This document shows, one piece after another, positions 14,361 through 23,986 of a stretch of 33,806 nt of DNA. Position numbers and translations under genes: made by a program. The notes beneath the pieces are model-generated. The model searched no databases. It saw nothing but the letters and a program-made list of their open reading frames with translations, and had not been told where the DNA came from. The DNA is from Butyrivibrio sp. (GTDB taxonomy: Bacteria > Bacillota > Clostridia > Lachnospirales > Lachnospiraceae). The first letter of the stretch is position 1. Every line of letters begins with the position of its first letter. The stretch lies in NCBI GenBank assembly GCA_017413105.1, contig JAFPVA010000180.1, forward strand, positions 1 through 33,806. The letters run 5' to 3'.

Positions 14361-15326
14361 ATGGCAAAAGCAAATAAGCAGCTGATCAAAATGGCTGATG
14401 GAACAGTTTTCGAAGCCAACAGAACCAGCAATGCAAAATATTTTAAGCAGCACATATGGCTTTACTTGCTTATTCTGCCGGGACTCATTTATATGATAAT
14501 GTTCCGGTATGTGCCAATGGGAGGTCTTGTAATTGCATTTAAAGATTACAGCCCATTTAAAGGACTATGGGGTAGCCCCTGGGTAGGATTTGCGAACTTT
14601 ACAAGATTTTTTAGCAATAATGATTTCAGTAAACTGTTGATCAATACTCTGGGGATCAGTTTACTGCAGCTGGTATTGTATTTCCCAGCACCGATCATTT
14701 TGTCTTTATTCTTAAATGAAGTAAGACACAACGTATATAAGAGAGTAGTTCAGACCCTTGTATACATTCCGCACTTTGTTTCCTGGGTTATCATCGCCAG
14801 CCTGACCTATCAGTTATTTAACGTGACAGACGGTGTATTCAATATACTATATAAGATGATGACCGGAAGCAGTTTCGATATCCTTTCAAAAGCATCAACA
14901 TTCTGGGGACTGATCGTTGGACAGGATATCTGGCGTGAGACAGGCTACGGTACAATAGTTTTCCTGGCTGCGCTTTCCGGTGTTGATCAGGAGCTGTATG
15001 AGGCAGCTAAGGTTGATGGCGCCGGACGTTGGAGACTTATGTGGCACATCACTCTTCCTGCAATCAGAGGAACGATCATCATGATGCTCATATTAAGGGT
15101 TGGAGGAATCCTGAACACAGGATATGAGCAGATATTCCTTATGAGAAATGATCTGAATATATCAAGAGCTGAGGTATTTGATACCTACATTTATACAAAG
15201 GGTATTAAAAACGGAATGTATTCCTTCTCCTCTGCAGTAGGTATGTTTAAATCAGTTGTGGGAATGATTCTGGTTATAACATCTGACAGAGTCGCAAAAT
15301 GGTTTGGAGAAAGCGGAATATATTAA
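14361..15326 (+). CDS. ABC sugar transporter permease, LplB family (321 aa)
   Basis: This is one of two membrane subunits of a carbohydrate ABC importer of the LplB/YteP type used by Firmicutes for pectin-derived oligosaccharides. It has six predicted membrane spans, the first at about residues 30-50. The cytoplasmic EAA loop reads YEAAKVDGAGRWRLMWHITLP (around residue 213), the docking site for the ATPase. I choose the ATG at 14361, since AGGAGGAG lies just upstream; the in-frame ATG at 14310 lacks a ribosome site. The gene opens an operon running to at least 27895. No ATPase gene is present. Confidence 0.92.
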   Translation: MAKANKQLIKMADGTVFEANRTSNAKYFKQHIWLYLLILPGLIYMIMFRYVPMGGLVIAFKDYSPFKGLWGSPWVGFANFTRFFSNNDFSKLLINTLGISLLQLVLYFPAPIILSLFLNEVRHNVYKRVVQTLVYIPHFVSWVIIASLTYQLFNVTDGVFNILYKMMTGSSFDILSKASTFWGLIVGQDIWRETGYGTIVFLAALSGVDQELYEAAKVDGAGRWRLMWHITLPAIRGTIIMMLILRVGGILNTGYEQIFLMRNDLNISRAEVFDTYIYTKGIKNGMYSFSSAVGMFKSVVGMILVITSDRVAKWFGESGIY

Positions 15327-15341
15327 AAGGGAGGAGAAAAC

Positions 15342-16250
15342 ATGCCGAATACTAAGTTTCAAGACGGTGTGAAAGTAAAGAAAAGTCTCGGCGACAGAAT
15401 TGTCGACGTGATCATATACGTTGTACTTGGAATGATTGCCATCAGCACAATCTTACCCTTCCTCTATGTATTTGCAGGATCCTTTGCAACAGAGAAGGAG
15501 CTGACGGAAAAAGCATTCTTCATAGTTCCATCGGTCTGGTCACTTAATGCATACAGATATGCCATTAAGACCGCCAATATTTTAAGAGGCCTGAAAAACT
15601 CAGTTATTTTGACAACATTGGGAACAGTATTGTGTATGGTTTTTTCACTTACATTTGCTTTCCCTCTTTCCAAGACACATTTCAGGGGCAGAAATTTCAT
15701 TATGAACATGGTAATTGTTACCATGCTCTTTAGCGGAGGAATGATTCCTTCCTTCATCGTTTACAAGGCTTATGGATTGTACGATACCTACTGGGCACTG
15801 ATACTTCCTGGACTAATCAGTCCTTTCAATATGATCATCATAAAAAAGTTCTTCCAGGGACTTCCGGTGGAACTGGATGAGGCTTCCTACATGGATGGTG
15901 CCAACGACATTCAGATTTTCCTAAAGGTTGCACTTCCTCTGTCCAAGCCTGTAATAGCATCTATTTCACTGTTTTACGGAGTAGGCTTCTGGAACGATTA
16001 CTTTGGTTCCATGATCTATCTGCAGACAGCAGAGAAATATCCTATTCAGATACAGCTCAGGTCCATCATACTTCAGTCATCAACCATTGTTGACAATATG
16101 GTCAATGACTTTGATATCAACGGAACACCGCCTGACAAGGCAGTAAAAATGGCTTGTACAGTAATAGCAACAGTGCCAATTTTGTGTGTATACCCATTCG
16201 TACAGAAGTACTTTACTAAGGGCGTCATGGTAGGCGCAGTAAAAGGTTGA
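15342..16250 (+). CDS. ABC sugar transporter permease, YtcP family (302 aa)
   Basis: This is the second membrane subunit of the importer. It has six predicted membrane spans beginning VIIYVVLGMIAISTILPFLYVFAG and the EAA motif DEASYMDGANDIQIFLKVALP at about residue 178. YtcP-type permeases pair with LplB-type ones, and the gene follows its partner after 15 bp with GGGAGGAG upstream, so a heterodimer is expected. The C-terminus YFTKGVMVGAVKG is characteristic of the family. The substrate is inferred from context to be unsaturated rhamnogalacturonan or RG-I oligosaccharides. Confidence 0.92.
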   Translation: MPNTKFQDGVKVKKSLGDRIVDVIIYVVLGMIAISTILPFLYVFAGSFATEKELTEKAFFIVPSVWSLNAYRYAIKTANILRGLKNSVILTTLGTVLCMVFSLTFAFPLSKTHFRGRNFIMNMVIVTMLFSGGMIPSFIVYKAYGLYDTYWALILPGLISPFNMIIIKKFFQGLPVELDEASYMDGANDIQIFLKVALPLSKPVIASISLFYGVGFWNDYFGSMIYLQTAEKYPIQIQLRSIILQSSTIVDNMVNDFDINGTPPDKAVKMACTVIATVPILCVYPFVQKYFTKGVMVGAVKG

Positions 16251-16315
16251 TCCACAAACAATGAATGTAATGGGAATAAACCCTACATATATTTCACTTA
16301 TAAGGAGGAAATGAT

Positions 16316-17959
16316 ATGAAAAAGAAAATTGTTAGTTTGCTTCTTACATCTGTAATGGTTATGAGCCTTGCAGCATGTGGTAGCGCAGAGACGCAGGACA
16401 CTGCACAGGCAACAACAGGAGGAAATGAACCGGCAGCTACAGAGTCTGAGCCTGCTGAAACTTCAGAGCCTGCAGCTGAGAAGACAGAGAGCGCAAGCGT
16501 TGAGCGTCAAACAATTACCTGGTCTGTAATTGATGTAAATGCCGGCGTTAATGCTACCGGAGATTATGCTGATGAGATCATGCAGAAGATTGAAGACTTC
16601 TGCGGAGCAGATCTTGATATTGTATGGTATGCAAATGATGCTCTTTCAGAGAAGAATTCACTTGCACTTACAAGCCCTTCAACAATGCCTCAGATCATGT
16701 CCTGGGGCGGCACTGTAACAGGTGACGTTGTATCTGCAGCTAAGAATGGCGCTTTCGTAGACCTTAATAACTACATTTGGGATTCTTCCAAGTATCCTTA
16801 TCTTTCACAGCTTTCAAAGGATGTAGCTGCAAACCTTACGGTAGGTGGAAAGCTTATCGCACTTCCTCGTACACGTGTGGTTGGTCGATATGGTCTTTCC
16901 TATCGTCAGGACTGGGCTGAGAAGCTTGGAGTTGAGCTTCCTGCAAATGCTACACCTGATGATGTTTATAAGATGATCTATGCATTTACCTATAACGATC
17001 CTGATGGAAATGGAAAAGATGACACAATCGGCATGGAGATGACATCCTACACAGGTCCTTTCGATATCATCCAGACATGGTTCGGATGCGGAAACGGCTG
17101 GCAGGAAGTTAATGGACAGCTTGTTCCTGTATGGACAACAGATGAGTACTTTGAGGCTGTTGACTACATCAAGAAGCTCTATGATGATGGCTTAATGCCT
17201 AAGGATTTCTACAGCCGTCCTACAGACTCCTGGTCAAATGGTTGTAAGACTGGCGAGAACGGTGTTTACATCGACGTTCTTGACTCCGGAAAGAGAATCT
17301 GGCAGTACTTCGAGGCAGAAGATACTTTGACACCATCTGTTGTTAACCCTGATGAACCTGCAAAGATGGTACTCTATGGTGCAGTAAACGGACACACACT
17401 TGCAACTGCAGGCTACAACGGATTCTTCACACTTTCAGCTACAACACTTGATACAGAAGAGAAGATCGAAGCTGCTCTTACAGTTCTTGACAGACTTTGC
17501 TCTCCTGAAATGCTTACACTTACACAGTATGGTCTTGAGGGTGTAAACTATGAGTACGATTCAGACGGATATATTGTAGATCTTGATAAAGATACAGAGA
17601 ATGCAGATGCTGTAGCACTTGCAAACAACTATAAGGGACTTAACCAGCTGCTTACATTCCTGCCTAGTTCAGAGTCAGCTACAGGCGCAATCCCTGTAAA
17701 GTCTGATAAGTTCAGCGATGCACAGAACAACGCTTATGCTGAGGCTCTTCAGTACGCTGAAGTAAATCCTGCTCTTTCATACCTCGTAGGTTCTGATACA
17801 TATTCACAGGTTGGTGCAGACCTTGATACACAGGTTGGCGCTGCAAGAACACAGTACATCTGCGGTTCAATTTCACTTGACGAGTTCAAGTCAACACTTG
17901 ATTCAATCAGAAGTCAGGGATATGACACAATCATTTCAGAAGTAAACGCACAGAGATAA
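16316..17959 (+). CDS. Extracellular solute-binding lipoprotein for RG-I oligosaccharides (547 aa)
   Basis: The N-terminus is a lipoprotein signal (MKKKIVSLLLTSVMVMSLAACG) with lipidated C21, then a 40-residue linker rich in E, T, A and P. The remaining ~480 residues are a family 1 extracellular binding protein like LipO/YtcQ, the long type that accompanies LplB and YtcP permeases. A DPDGNGKDDTIG segment near residue 223 resembles the calcium-binding loop of this group. It captures oligosaccharides outside the membrane and hands them to the permeases. GGAGG precedes the start. Codon use appears narrower (GCA, ACA, CTT rich) than in the neighbours, fitting high expression. A stable hairpin directly after the stop may protect its mRNA. 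Confidence 0.92.
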   Translation: MKKKIVSLLLTSVMVMSLAACGSAETQDTAQATTGGNEPAATESEPAETSEPAAEKTESASVERQTITWSVIDVNAGVNATGDYADEIMQKIEDFCGADLDIVWYANDALSEKNSLALTSPSTMPQIMSWGGTVTGDVVSAAKNGAFVDLNNYIWDSSKYPYLSQLSKDVAANLTVGGKLIALPRTRVVGRYGLSYRQDWAEKLGVELPANATPDDVYKMIYAFTYNDPDGNGKDDTIGMEMTSYTGPFDIIQTWFGCGNGWQEVNGQLVPVWTTDEYFEAVDYIKKLYDDGLMPKDFYSRPTDSWSNGCKTGENGVYIDVLDSGKRIWQYFEAEDTLTPSVVNPDEPAKMVLYGAVNGHTLATAGYNGFFTLSATTLDTEEKIEAALTVLDRLCSPEMLTLTQYGLEGVNYEYDSDGYIVDLDKDTENADAVALANNYKGLNQLLTFLPSSESATGAIPVKSDKFSDAQNNAYAEALQYAEVNPALSYLVGSDTYSQVGADLDTQVGAARTQYICGSISLDEFKSTLDSIRSQGYDTIISEVNAQR

Positions 17960-17982
17960 TCACAGACTAACAAGATAATTTT

Positions 17983-18013
17983 GGCATCGGCATCCAGGGC
18001 GGATGTCGGTGCC
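17983..18013 (+). terminator. Hairpin after the binding-protein gene (partial terminator or mRNA stabiliser)
   Basis: GGCATCGGCATCC pairs with GGATGTCGGTGCC over 13 bp around a 5-nt loop. It is followed only by TTAATTA rather than a long T-run, so some transcripts should read through into the enzyme genes. Such structures are known to raise the level of binding-protein mRNA relative to downstream genes. Confidence 0.65.
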
Positions 18014-18057
18014 TTAATTATGCACAGTGTTTTGGGGAACATCGGAAAGGACATATT

Positions 18058-20781
18058 ATGAAGCTGCACAGAATGGAGCAAAAGGGAACCGGCACAGCGG
18101 TTTTTGGTTGCATGTGGAAAAAAGGTGAGATACCTGAGGAAAAGATATCAGAGATCGATTATTACTGCACAAATGAAAAAGGTGATGATGTGGCGCTCCA
18201 GTCCCGTGTTACAGCTTTTTGGCCGGATGGAAGTATAAAATGGACAGCCCACAGCGCAGATGCAGCTGGGCTTGGAGAAGAAATTGAACTCCGGATTGGG
18301 GAAAAGAAATCCGCAGGTGCCTCATTTCTTAAGGAGACCAAGGATTCCTATGAAATCAGCTGCGAAGGCTTTTTTGCAATAATCCGAAAGGATAGCGATG
18401 AACTTTTTGAAGTAATAAAAAGTGACAGAGAGGCTACTCTGGAACATGGAAAACCCATGCTTAAGCTGGAGGAGCCACAGGAAGGCGATAACTGTACTAC
18501 ACGTACTGTTCGCAATTATGTTGGAAAGATCAGAAAAATTGAGATTGAAGAAACCGGGGAAATACAGACTGTAATCCGCTATGAAGGAATTCATGTTTGT
18601 AACGCCTCTGACCGTATAGGTTCAGAGAAAATCCCCTTTATTATAAGAGTATTTTTTGGAACCGCCGCTAAGTCCATTAAGATCCAGCATACTTTTTTAT
18701 ATGATGGGGATGAAAACAGGGACTTTTTAAAGGGCATAGGTATCTCTTTTGAAAGCCCATTGGCGGGACCTGTTTATAATCGACATGTGAAGATCACAGG
18801 AGACCACGGAGTTTTCCATGAAGTCAGCATGCCGCTTGCTGCCTGGCGTCCAAGGCTTCCTGAAGTTTTATATGAGACCCAGATTGAAGGAAAACCTGTA
18901 ACTGACGAGATTCTTAACAAGTGCGGCGATGCTGAGGTTGAAAGCCATATCCTTAAGGTTGTTGAAAACAGTCCTCATTGGGATGCCTGGTCTATAGCTC
19001 AGGACAGTGCACAGCATTTTTGTATCCGCAAAAAACTCTCCTTTGAAGATGTGTGCAGGATAGATGCGCTTCATGGAAATCGCAGCAATGGTGGATTTGC
19101 CTTCGGATCGGAAATCGGAAGCATAATGATAGGAATCAGGGACTTCTGGGAAAAATATCCCGGAGGCATAAGCGTTTCCGGACTTTCAGGAGATAGTGCC
19201 AAGGCTCAGATATGGTTCTATACACCGGAAGCCGAGAGCTTTGATTTCAGGCACTATGCCCACCGCGGCTACAATCAGGTGTGCTACGAAGGCTATGACT
19301 ACAAGGGCGCGGATCCCGATGGAATCGCAGTCAGCAGTGAATGTGAAATTGCCTTTTGGGGAGAAATGATCCCGGAGGATGAGACTCTTATTAACTTTGC
19401 GGATAACGTAAATCATCCGCCTGTTTATATTGCGTCGCCGCAGTTCTACCACGAGATGGGAGCCTTTGGATACTGGTCTTTGCCCAAGAAAGAAACTGAG
19501 GTAGAGAAATGGCTTGAGGAACAGCTTGACCGCGCCTTTTTGTTTTACCAGAAGGAGGTTGAACAGCGCAACTGGTATGGACTATTTAATTATGGTGATT
19601 TCATGCATACCTATGACCGTACAAGGCATCAATGGAAATACGATGTAGGAGGCTATGCCTGGGATAATACGGAGTTGGTTCCAACCCTCTGGCTCTGGAA
19701 TTATTTCCTTCGCACGGGAAGAGCAGAAGTTTTCCGCCTTGCAGAAAAACTATCCCGTCATGCCAGTGAAGTTGATGTTTATCATTTTGGAAAATATAAG
19801 GGCCTTGGCTCAAGGCATAACGTGCGCCATTGGGGCTGTCCCTGCAAGGAAGCAAGGATCGCCATGGCTGCGCACCACAGAGTCTTTTACTATCTGACCG
19901 GTGACAGAAGGCTTGAGGATATTTTTGATGAGCTAAAAGATAATGAGAACAGCTTTTTAAATAAGGATCCACTGGGGGATTTCTATGAAAAAGAGGATAT
20001 GAAGCATCCAAGCCACGCCCGCAGTGGACCTGACTGGTCGTCCCTTGTATCTAACTGGATGACACAGTGGGAGAGAAAAGGTGATTCCAAATATCGTGAA
20101 AAGATAGTTACAGGCATTCTGGATCTTGAGAAAGCGCCGCTACGTCTGGCTTCCGGACCGGATTTTGAGTTTGACCCCAAAGATGTCCATCTTTATTACA
20201 TTGGCGAGAGGACAACCGGTGGAACGCATTTACAGGTATGCATGGGGGCACCGACAGTCTGGATGGAGACGGCAGATCTTTTGGATATGCCAGTGTTTAA
20301 TCAGATGCTTGTGGAACTTGGGCGATTTGCATTGCTTCCAAGAGACAGGCAGCTGGCGGAGTGCAATAATCTGATACAGGAAAGGGAATATACATACCCA
20401 TTCATGTTCACAGGTCTGGGAGCTTATGCCGCAGCAAATATCTTAAAAGGCAACTGCGGCGGAGTGAAGCTGGGAAAAGAAGTGTTGGAAAAAGACTTTG
20501 AGAAAGAGGGCCATGAATGCGCAAGGCGTACCTGGCAGGCACTTCTTTCCTCTCTGCTTGATGAGAACAATGCGGAAGGTTTCCAGGAAAAAAGTGTACC
20601 TGATGCGGGCAATCACAGGCAGCTATCGGAAATCCCATGGATCACTACGAATTTTACAGCCCAGTGGTGCCTTAATGTCATCATAGCCCTGGACTTTATT
20701 GAAGGCGATCTTCCCAAAAAGCTTAAAGATGCAGAAAAACTGGTGGGAGAAATAGGAGATAAAGCTTTTAGAAGGGCTTAA
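18058..20781 (+). CDS. YetA/PcRGLX-like rhamnogalacturonan lyase family protein (907 aa)
   Basis: Size, position and sequence fit the family of B. subtilis YetA and the fungal rhamnogalacturonan exolyase PcRGLX (PL26). The order is an N-terminal beta domain (about 1-330), a middle beta domain, and a C-terminal helical toroid from about residue 480 with YGLFNYGDFMHTY, GGYAWDNTELVP and GCPCKEARIAMAAHHRVFYYLTG. PL26 enzymes cleave the GalA-Rha backbone by beta-elimination from the chain end; bacterial members are little characterised. There is no signal peptide, so it should act on imported oligosaccharides whose products feed GH105. GGAAAGGA precedes the ATG. The next gene starts 26 bp after. 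Confidence 0.8.
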   Translation: MKLHRMEQKGTGTAVFGCMWKKGEIPEEKISEIDYYCTNEKGDDVALQSRVTAFWPDGSIKWTAHSADAAGLGEEIELRIGEKKSAGASFLKETKDSYEISCEGFFAIIRKDSDELFEVIKSDREATLEHGKPMLKLEEPQEGDNCTTRTVRNYVGKIRKIEIEETGEIQTVIRYEGIHVCNASDRIGSEKIPFIIRVFFGTAAKSIKIQHTFLYDGDENRDFLKGIGISFESPLAGPVYNRHVKITGDHGVFHEVSMPLAAWRPRLPEVLYETQIEGKPVTDEILNKCGDAEVESHILKVVENSPHWDAWSIAQDSAQHFCIRKKLSFEDVCRIDALHGNRSNGGFAFGSEIGSIMIGIRDFWEKYPGGISVSGLSGDSAKAQIWFYTPEAESFDFRHYAHRGYNQVCYEGYDYKGADPDGIAVSSECEIAFWGEMIPEDETLINFADNVNHPPVYIASPQFYHEMGAFGYWSLPKKETEVEKWLEEQLDRAFLFYQKEVEQRNWYGLFNYGDFMHTYDRTRHQWKYDVGGYAWDNTELVPTLWLWNYFLRTGRAEVFRLAEKLSRHASEVDVYHFGKYKGLGSRHNVRHWGCPCKEARIAMAAHHRVFYYLTGDRRLEDIFDELKDNENSFLNKDPLGDFYEKEDMKHPSHARSGPDWSSLVSNWMTQWERKGDSKYREKIVTGILDLEKAPLRLASGPDFEFDPKDVHLYYIGERTTGGTHLQVCMGAPTVWMETADLLDMPVFNQMLVELGRFALLPRDRQLAECNNLIQEREYTYPFMFTGLGAYAAANILKGNCGGVKLGKEVLEKDFEKEGHECARRTWQALLSSLLDENNAEGFQEKSVPDAGNHRQLSEIPWITTNFTAQWCLNVIIALDFIEGDLPKKLKDAEKLVGEIGDKAFRRA

Positions 20782-20807
20782 AACTAAAGAAAAGGACGAT
20801 TACATAA

Positions 20808-21509
20808 ATGAAGCTTATATATGAGAATCCATTGTCCACTCCGGAGGATGTAAAAGATTTTGTTCTGGAAGGAAAAGCTGTTATTTCATTTGAAAATGGG
20901 CGACTTAGAATGGAAAATCAGTTATCGGAGGTTGAGGGACAAAAAGCCAACTACGTGTATTGGTGTGACAGGGAGTTTCCGGAAAACATCCGTATAGAAT
21001 GGGATTTTTTGCCGGTAAGGGAACCGGGGCTGGCTATGATGTTTTTTGCTGCGAAGGGAAGAGACGGAGAAGATATATTTGATCCTTCGCTGGATGTCAG
21101 AAATGGTGAATACAAAATGTATCATCATGGGGATATAGATGCCTTTCATGTTTCATACTTCAGGAGAAAAGAGCCGGATGAAAGACATCTTCACACCTGC
21201 AATCTGCGCAAGAGCTATGGCTTTTACCTTGTGGCGCAGGGTGCGGACCCTATTCCGGATACGAGTGATATTACCACACTTTATCACATTGCAGTTAACA
21301 AGTACAAAAATATAGTGACCTTTGACATAGACAATCTGAGGATTTTTGAATTTGCAGATGACGGCGAAAGCTATGGGAAAATCCTTGGAGGCGGAAGGAT
21401 TGGCTTCAGACAGCTGGCTCCGATGATAGCGGAATACTCTAATCTCAGAGTATCGGAAATTACAGAAGAAGACATCAGATGCATCGGTTTTGGTAGTGAG
21501 AGGAAATAA
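20808..21509 (+). CDS. DUF1961 family protein, YesU-like (233 aa)
   Basis: It resembles YesU of the B. subtilis rhamnogalacturonan cluster, a beta-sandwich (concanavalin-like) protein of unproven function. Characteristic pieces are YVYWCDREFPENIRIEWDF, LAMMFFAAKGRDGEDIFDP and the histidine-rich MYHHGDIDAFHVSYFRR, then LHTCNLRKSYGF. The fold suggests a carbohydrate-binding protein or an uncharacterised lyase or hydrolase acting on RG-I fragments; no catalytic residues can be assigned safely. There is no signal peptide. It lies between the PL26-like gene and the PL11 gene, with only two bases between its stop and the next ATG, so translation is coupled. Confidence 0.8.
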   Translation: MKLIYENPLSTPEDVKDFVLEGKAVISFENGRLRMENQLSEVEGQKANYVYWCDREFPENIRIEWDFLPVREPGLAMMFFAAKGRDGEDIFDPSLDVRNGEYKMYHHGDIDAFHVSYFRRKEPDERHLHTCNLRKSYGFYLVAQGADPIPDTSDITTLYHIAVNKYKNIVTFDIDNLRIFEFADDGESYGKILGGGRIGFRQLAPMIAEYSNLRVSEITEEDIRCIGFGSERK

Positions 21510-21511
21510 AC

Positions 21512-23965
21512 ATGGAACTTCGGATAGACAAGATCACAGATCAGGAGATACAGGTTTCCTGGGACCAGGTAGAGGGAGCAAAAAATTACAGGTTACTCTG
21601 GAAAGACAGAGAAAGGGTCAGTATGTCCCCCAAGGCACTTCCGCTTACATCAGAGCTTTATGCGACTTTAAAGAAAATGCCAAGAATCCCATATTACCTT
21701 ACGGTACAGGCTCTTAGAGACGGAGAAGTCATTGAGGAGAGCAGAGAATTAAAGACTCCGGTTACAACGGTTTTACATGAGCAGCTGGAAAAGATTAATC
21801 GTGGTCTTGTTGCGGTGTCCACATCAGAGGGGATATTTGTCTCCTGGAGACTGTTTAAGAATGAAGTTAAAGGCAGCACTGATACAGGACTTACCGGCAC
21901 AGACTTTGCTCTTTTAAAAAACGGCAATCTTCTTGCCTATGTGACAGACAGCACAAATTATCTGGACACTGAAGGCAAACGTGACGACAGATACAGCGTG
22001 GTTCCTTATGAAAGCGGCAAGGTGCCGGAAAAAGAGGAACTTCAGAAAGCTCAGGCTCTTGCAGAAGAGGTACAGGCATGGAAAAGCGGGGGAAACTATA
22101 TTGATATTCCTCTCAAGATTCCGGAAGGCGGTGTTACACCTGCAGGAGAGTCTTTTGTCTACCACGCCAATGATATCAGCATTGGCGATGTGGATGGTGA
22201 CGGTGAATACGAATATATTGTCAAATGGGATCCGTCAAATTCCAAGGATGTTTCTCAGAAGGGCTACACCGGAAAGGTCTATCTGGACTGCTACAAGCTG
22301 GATGGACGTCTTTTGTGGCGCCTGGATATGGGGGTAAATATAAGGGCAGGTGCTCATTATACCCAGTTTATGGTCTATGACTTTAATGGGGATGGAGTCG
22401 CTGAAATGGCGGTAAAGACTGCCCCGGGAACCTGCATGCATATTTTTGATGAAGAGGGAAAAGAGAAGGAGCAGCACTATATAACAATTCCTGAAAGTGA
22501 TGTGGAAAAAAATGTCACCGACGATGACAATTATGTTTCTTCTGCAAAAGACTATGTGGAACATCTTAAAGATGTGTTCAGGAACTGGCATCTTCATCCC
22601 GAAGTAGTTAATGGCCATTGGCCTGCTACCCTTGAGGAGTGCTTTGAGATACAGCCAAAATATAAATATCCGTTGTCAGAAGCCGATGCCGGGGAACTGG
22701 CAGAGTATTTTATAAATGTGTATGCTCCGGCAAGGAGTCCCCGCAATAAATTAGATGAGTTTGAGGGTTTTATTTTTAAGGGCCCGGAGTACCTTACCAT
22801 GTTTGGAGGAAATGGTGCAGAGCTTGAGACCATTCCTTTTAAATTCGGAAGAGAAGATGATGGCCTTATGTGGGGCGACTATGCCATGGCGAGGATTGAG
22901 CCCTGCAACAGAGTGGACAGATTTTTGTCGGGGGTTGCTTATCTCGACGGAGAAAGACCCTATCTCATAGTTTGCCGCGGCTATTATACAAGAACAACTC
23001 TTGTGGCCTACGACTTTTTTGAAAACAGGTTCAGAGAGAAATGGAGCATTGATTCAGGCTTCGTCCAGATGGAGAATCCATTCAATGATAACCCCCATGA
23101 GTTTATTGGCAGCGACCCGGTTTACGGAATTATTGCCGGACAGGGCAATCACAGTCTTTCAACTGCCGATGTGGATGGAGACGGATATCAGGAGATCATA
23201 TACGGAGCGGCATGTATAGATCATGACGGAAGTGTTCTTTACAGCAGCTTTGATTATCTGCCAAATGGCACCTATGCAAAGCTTGGTCATGGCGATGCCA
23301 TGCATGTGGCAAATGTGGACCCTGATCGCCCCGGTCTTGAGATATTTAATGTCTTTGAGGGAGCAAAGGCTGCGCCTTACGGCTTTGCCCTCAGGGATGC
23401 AGAAAACGGCAAAGTTCTATTTGGAGAGTATGCGGAAAGAGATCTGGGCCGCTGCATGATAGGAGATATAGCTCCGGAGGTTCCGGGGCTCCAGGTCTGG
23501 GTCAATGACGTTTACAGTGTAAAAGGGGAAAAGCTCGATATACCGGCACCCTCAACCAATATGAATATCCACTGGGCTGCGGATCTGACGACACAGGTAA
23601 CAGACGGCAAAGAATATCTTACAGAGGAAAAGTGCGGAATTATAAGTGACATAACTCATGGAGTAATGCTAAAGCCGGAAAATACCGCCACAAACAACGG
23701 AACGAAGGGGAATCCCTGCCTTGTGGCAGATCTCTTTGGAGATTTCCGTGATGAGATAGTGCTTAGGCTCTCTGATGACAGTGCCCTCAGAATCTATATC
23801 AATACAGATATTACAGAGCACAAGCTCTTTACCCCGCTTCAGGATATCCAGTACCGTATGGGAGTTTGCTGGCAGAACAACTGCTACAACCAGCCCGGAT
23901 ACGTCAGCTATTATTACGCAAGCGACATGGATTTTAGTGAAGTGCTGCCGGAGCTGGATAAATAG
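21512..23965 (+). CDS. PL11 rhamnogalacturonan lyase with extra N-terminal domain (817 aa)
   Basis: From about residue 90 the protein follows the YesW/YesX pattern: INRGLVAVSTSEGIFVSWRL starts the N-terminal beta domain, and the eight-bladed propeller begins with DVDGDGEYEYIVKWDPSNSK (from residue 226), the diagnostic calcium-binding PL11 signature. Further blades carry YDFNGDGVAEMAVKTAPG and ADVDGDGYQEIIYGA, each a DxDGDG-type calcium loop. PL11 enzymes cleave the Rha-GalA backbone of RG-I by beta-elimination. Residues 1-80 form an additional fibronectin-III-like domain not found in YesW. There is no secretion signal, so it works on imported oligosaccharides, unlike the secreted YesW. The ribosome site lies inside the end of the preceding gene. 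Confidence 0.93.
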   Translation: MELRIDKITDQEIQVSWDQVEGAKNYRLLWKDRERVSMSPKALPLTSELYATLKKMPRIPYYLTVQALRDGEVIEESRELKTPVTTVLHEQLEKINRGLVAVSTSEGIFVSWRLFKNEVKGSTDTGLTGTDFALLKNGNLLAYVTDSTNYLDTEGKRDDRYSVVPYESGKVPEKEELQKAQALAEEVQAWKSGGNYIDIPLKIPEGGVTPAGESFVYHANDISIGDVDGDGEYEYIVKWDPSNSKDVSQKGYTGKVYLDCYKLDGRLLWRLDMGVNIRAGAHYTQFMVYDFNGDGVAEMAVKTAPGTCMHIFDEEGKEKEQHYITIPESDVEKNVTDDDNYVSSAKDYVEHLKDVFRNWHLHPEVVNGHWPATLEECFEIQPKYKYPLSEADAGELAEYFINVYAPARSPRNKLDEFEGFIFKGPEYLTMFGGNGAELETIPFKFGREDDGLMWGDYAMARIEPCNRVDRFLSGVAYLDGERPYLIVCRGYYTRTTLVAYDFFENRFREKWSIDSGFVQMENPFNDNPHEFIGSDPVYGIIAGQGNHSLSTADVDGDGYQEIIYGAACIDHDGSVLYSSFDYLPNGTYAKLGHGDAMHVANVDPDRPGLEIFNVFEGAKAAPYGFALRDAENGKVLFGEYAERDLGRCMIGDIAPEVPGLQVWVNDVYSVKGEKLDIPAPSTNMNIHWAADLTTQVTDGKEYLTEEKCGIISDITHGVMLKPENTATNNGTKGNPCLVADLFGDFRDEIVLRLSDDSALRIYINTDITEHKLFTPLQDIQYRMGVCWQNNCYNQPGYVSYYYASDMDFSEVLPELDK

Positions 23966-23986
23966 TTTTTGTTGGAGGAAACATAA

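Noticed and set aside
19601-20638. Long frames opposite or within the PL26-like gene
   Set aside because: Shadow frames of a strong coding region with no ribosome sites or family resemblance.
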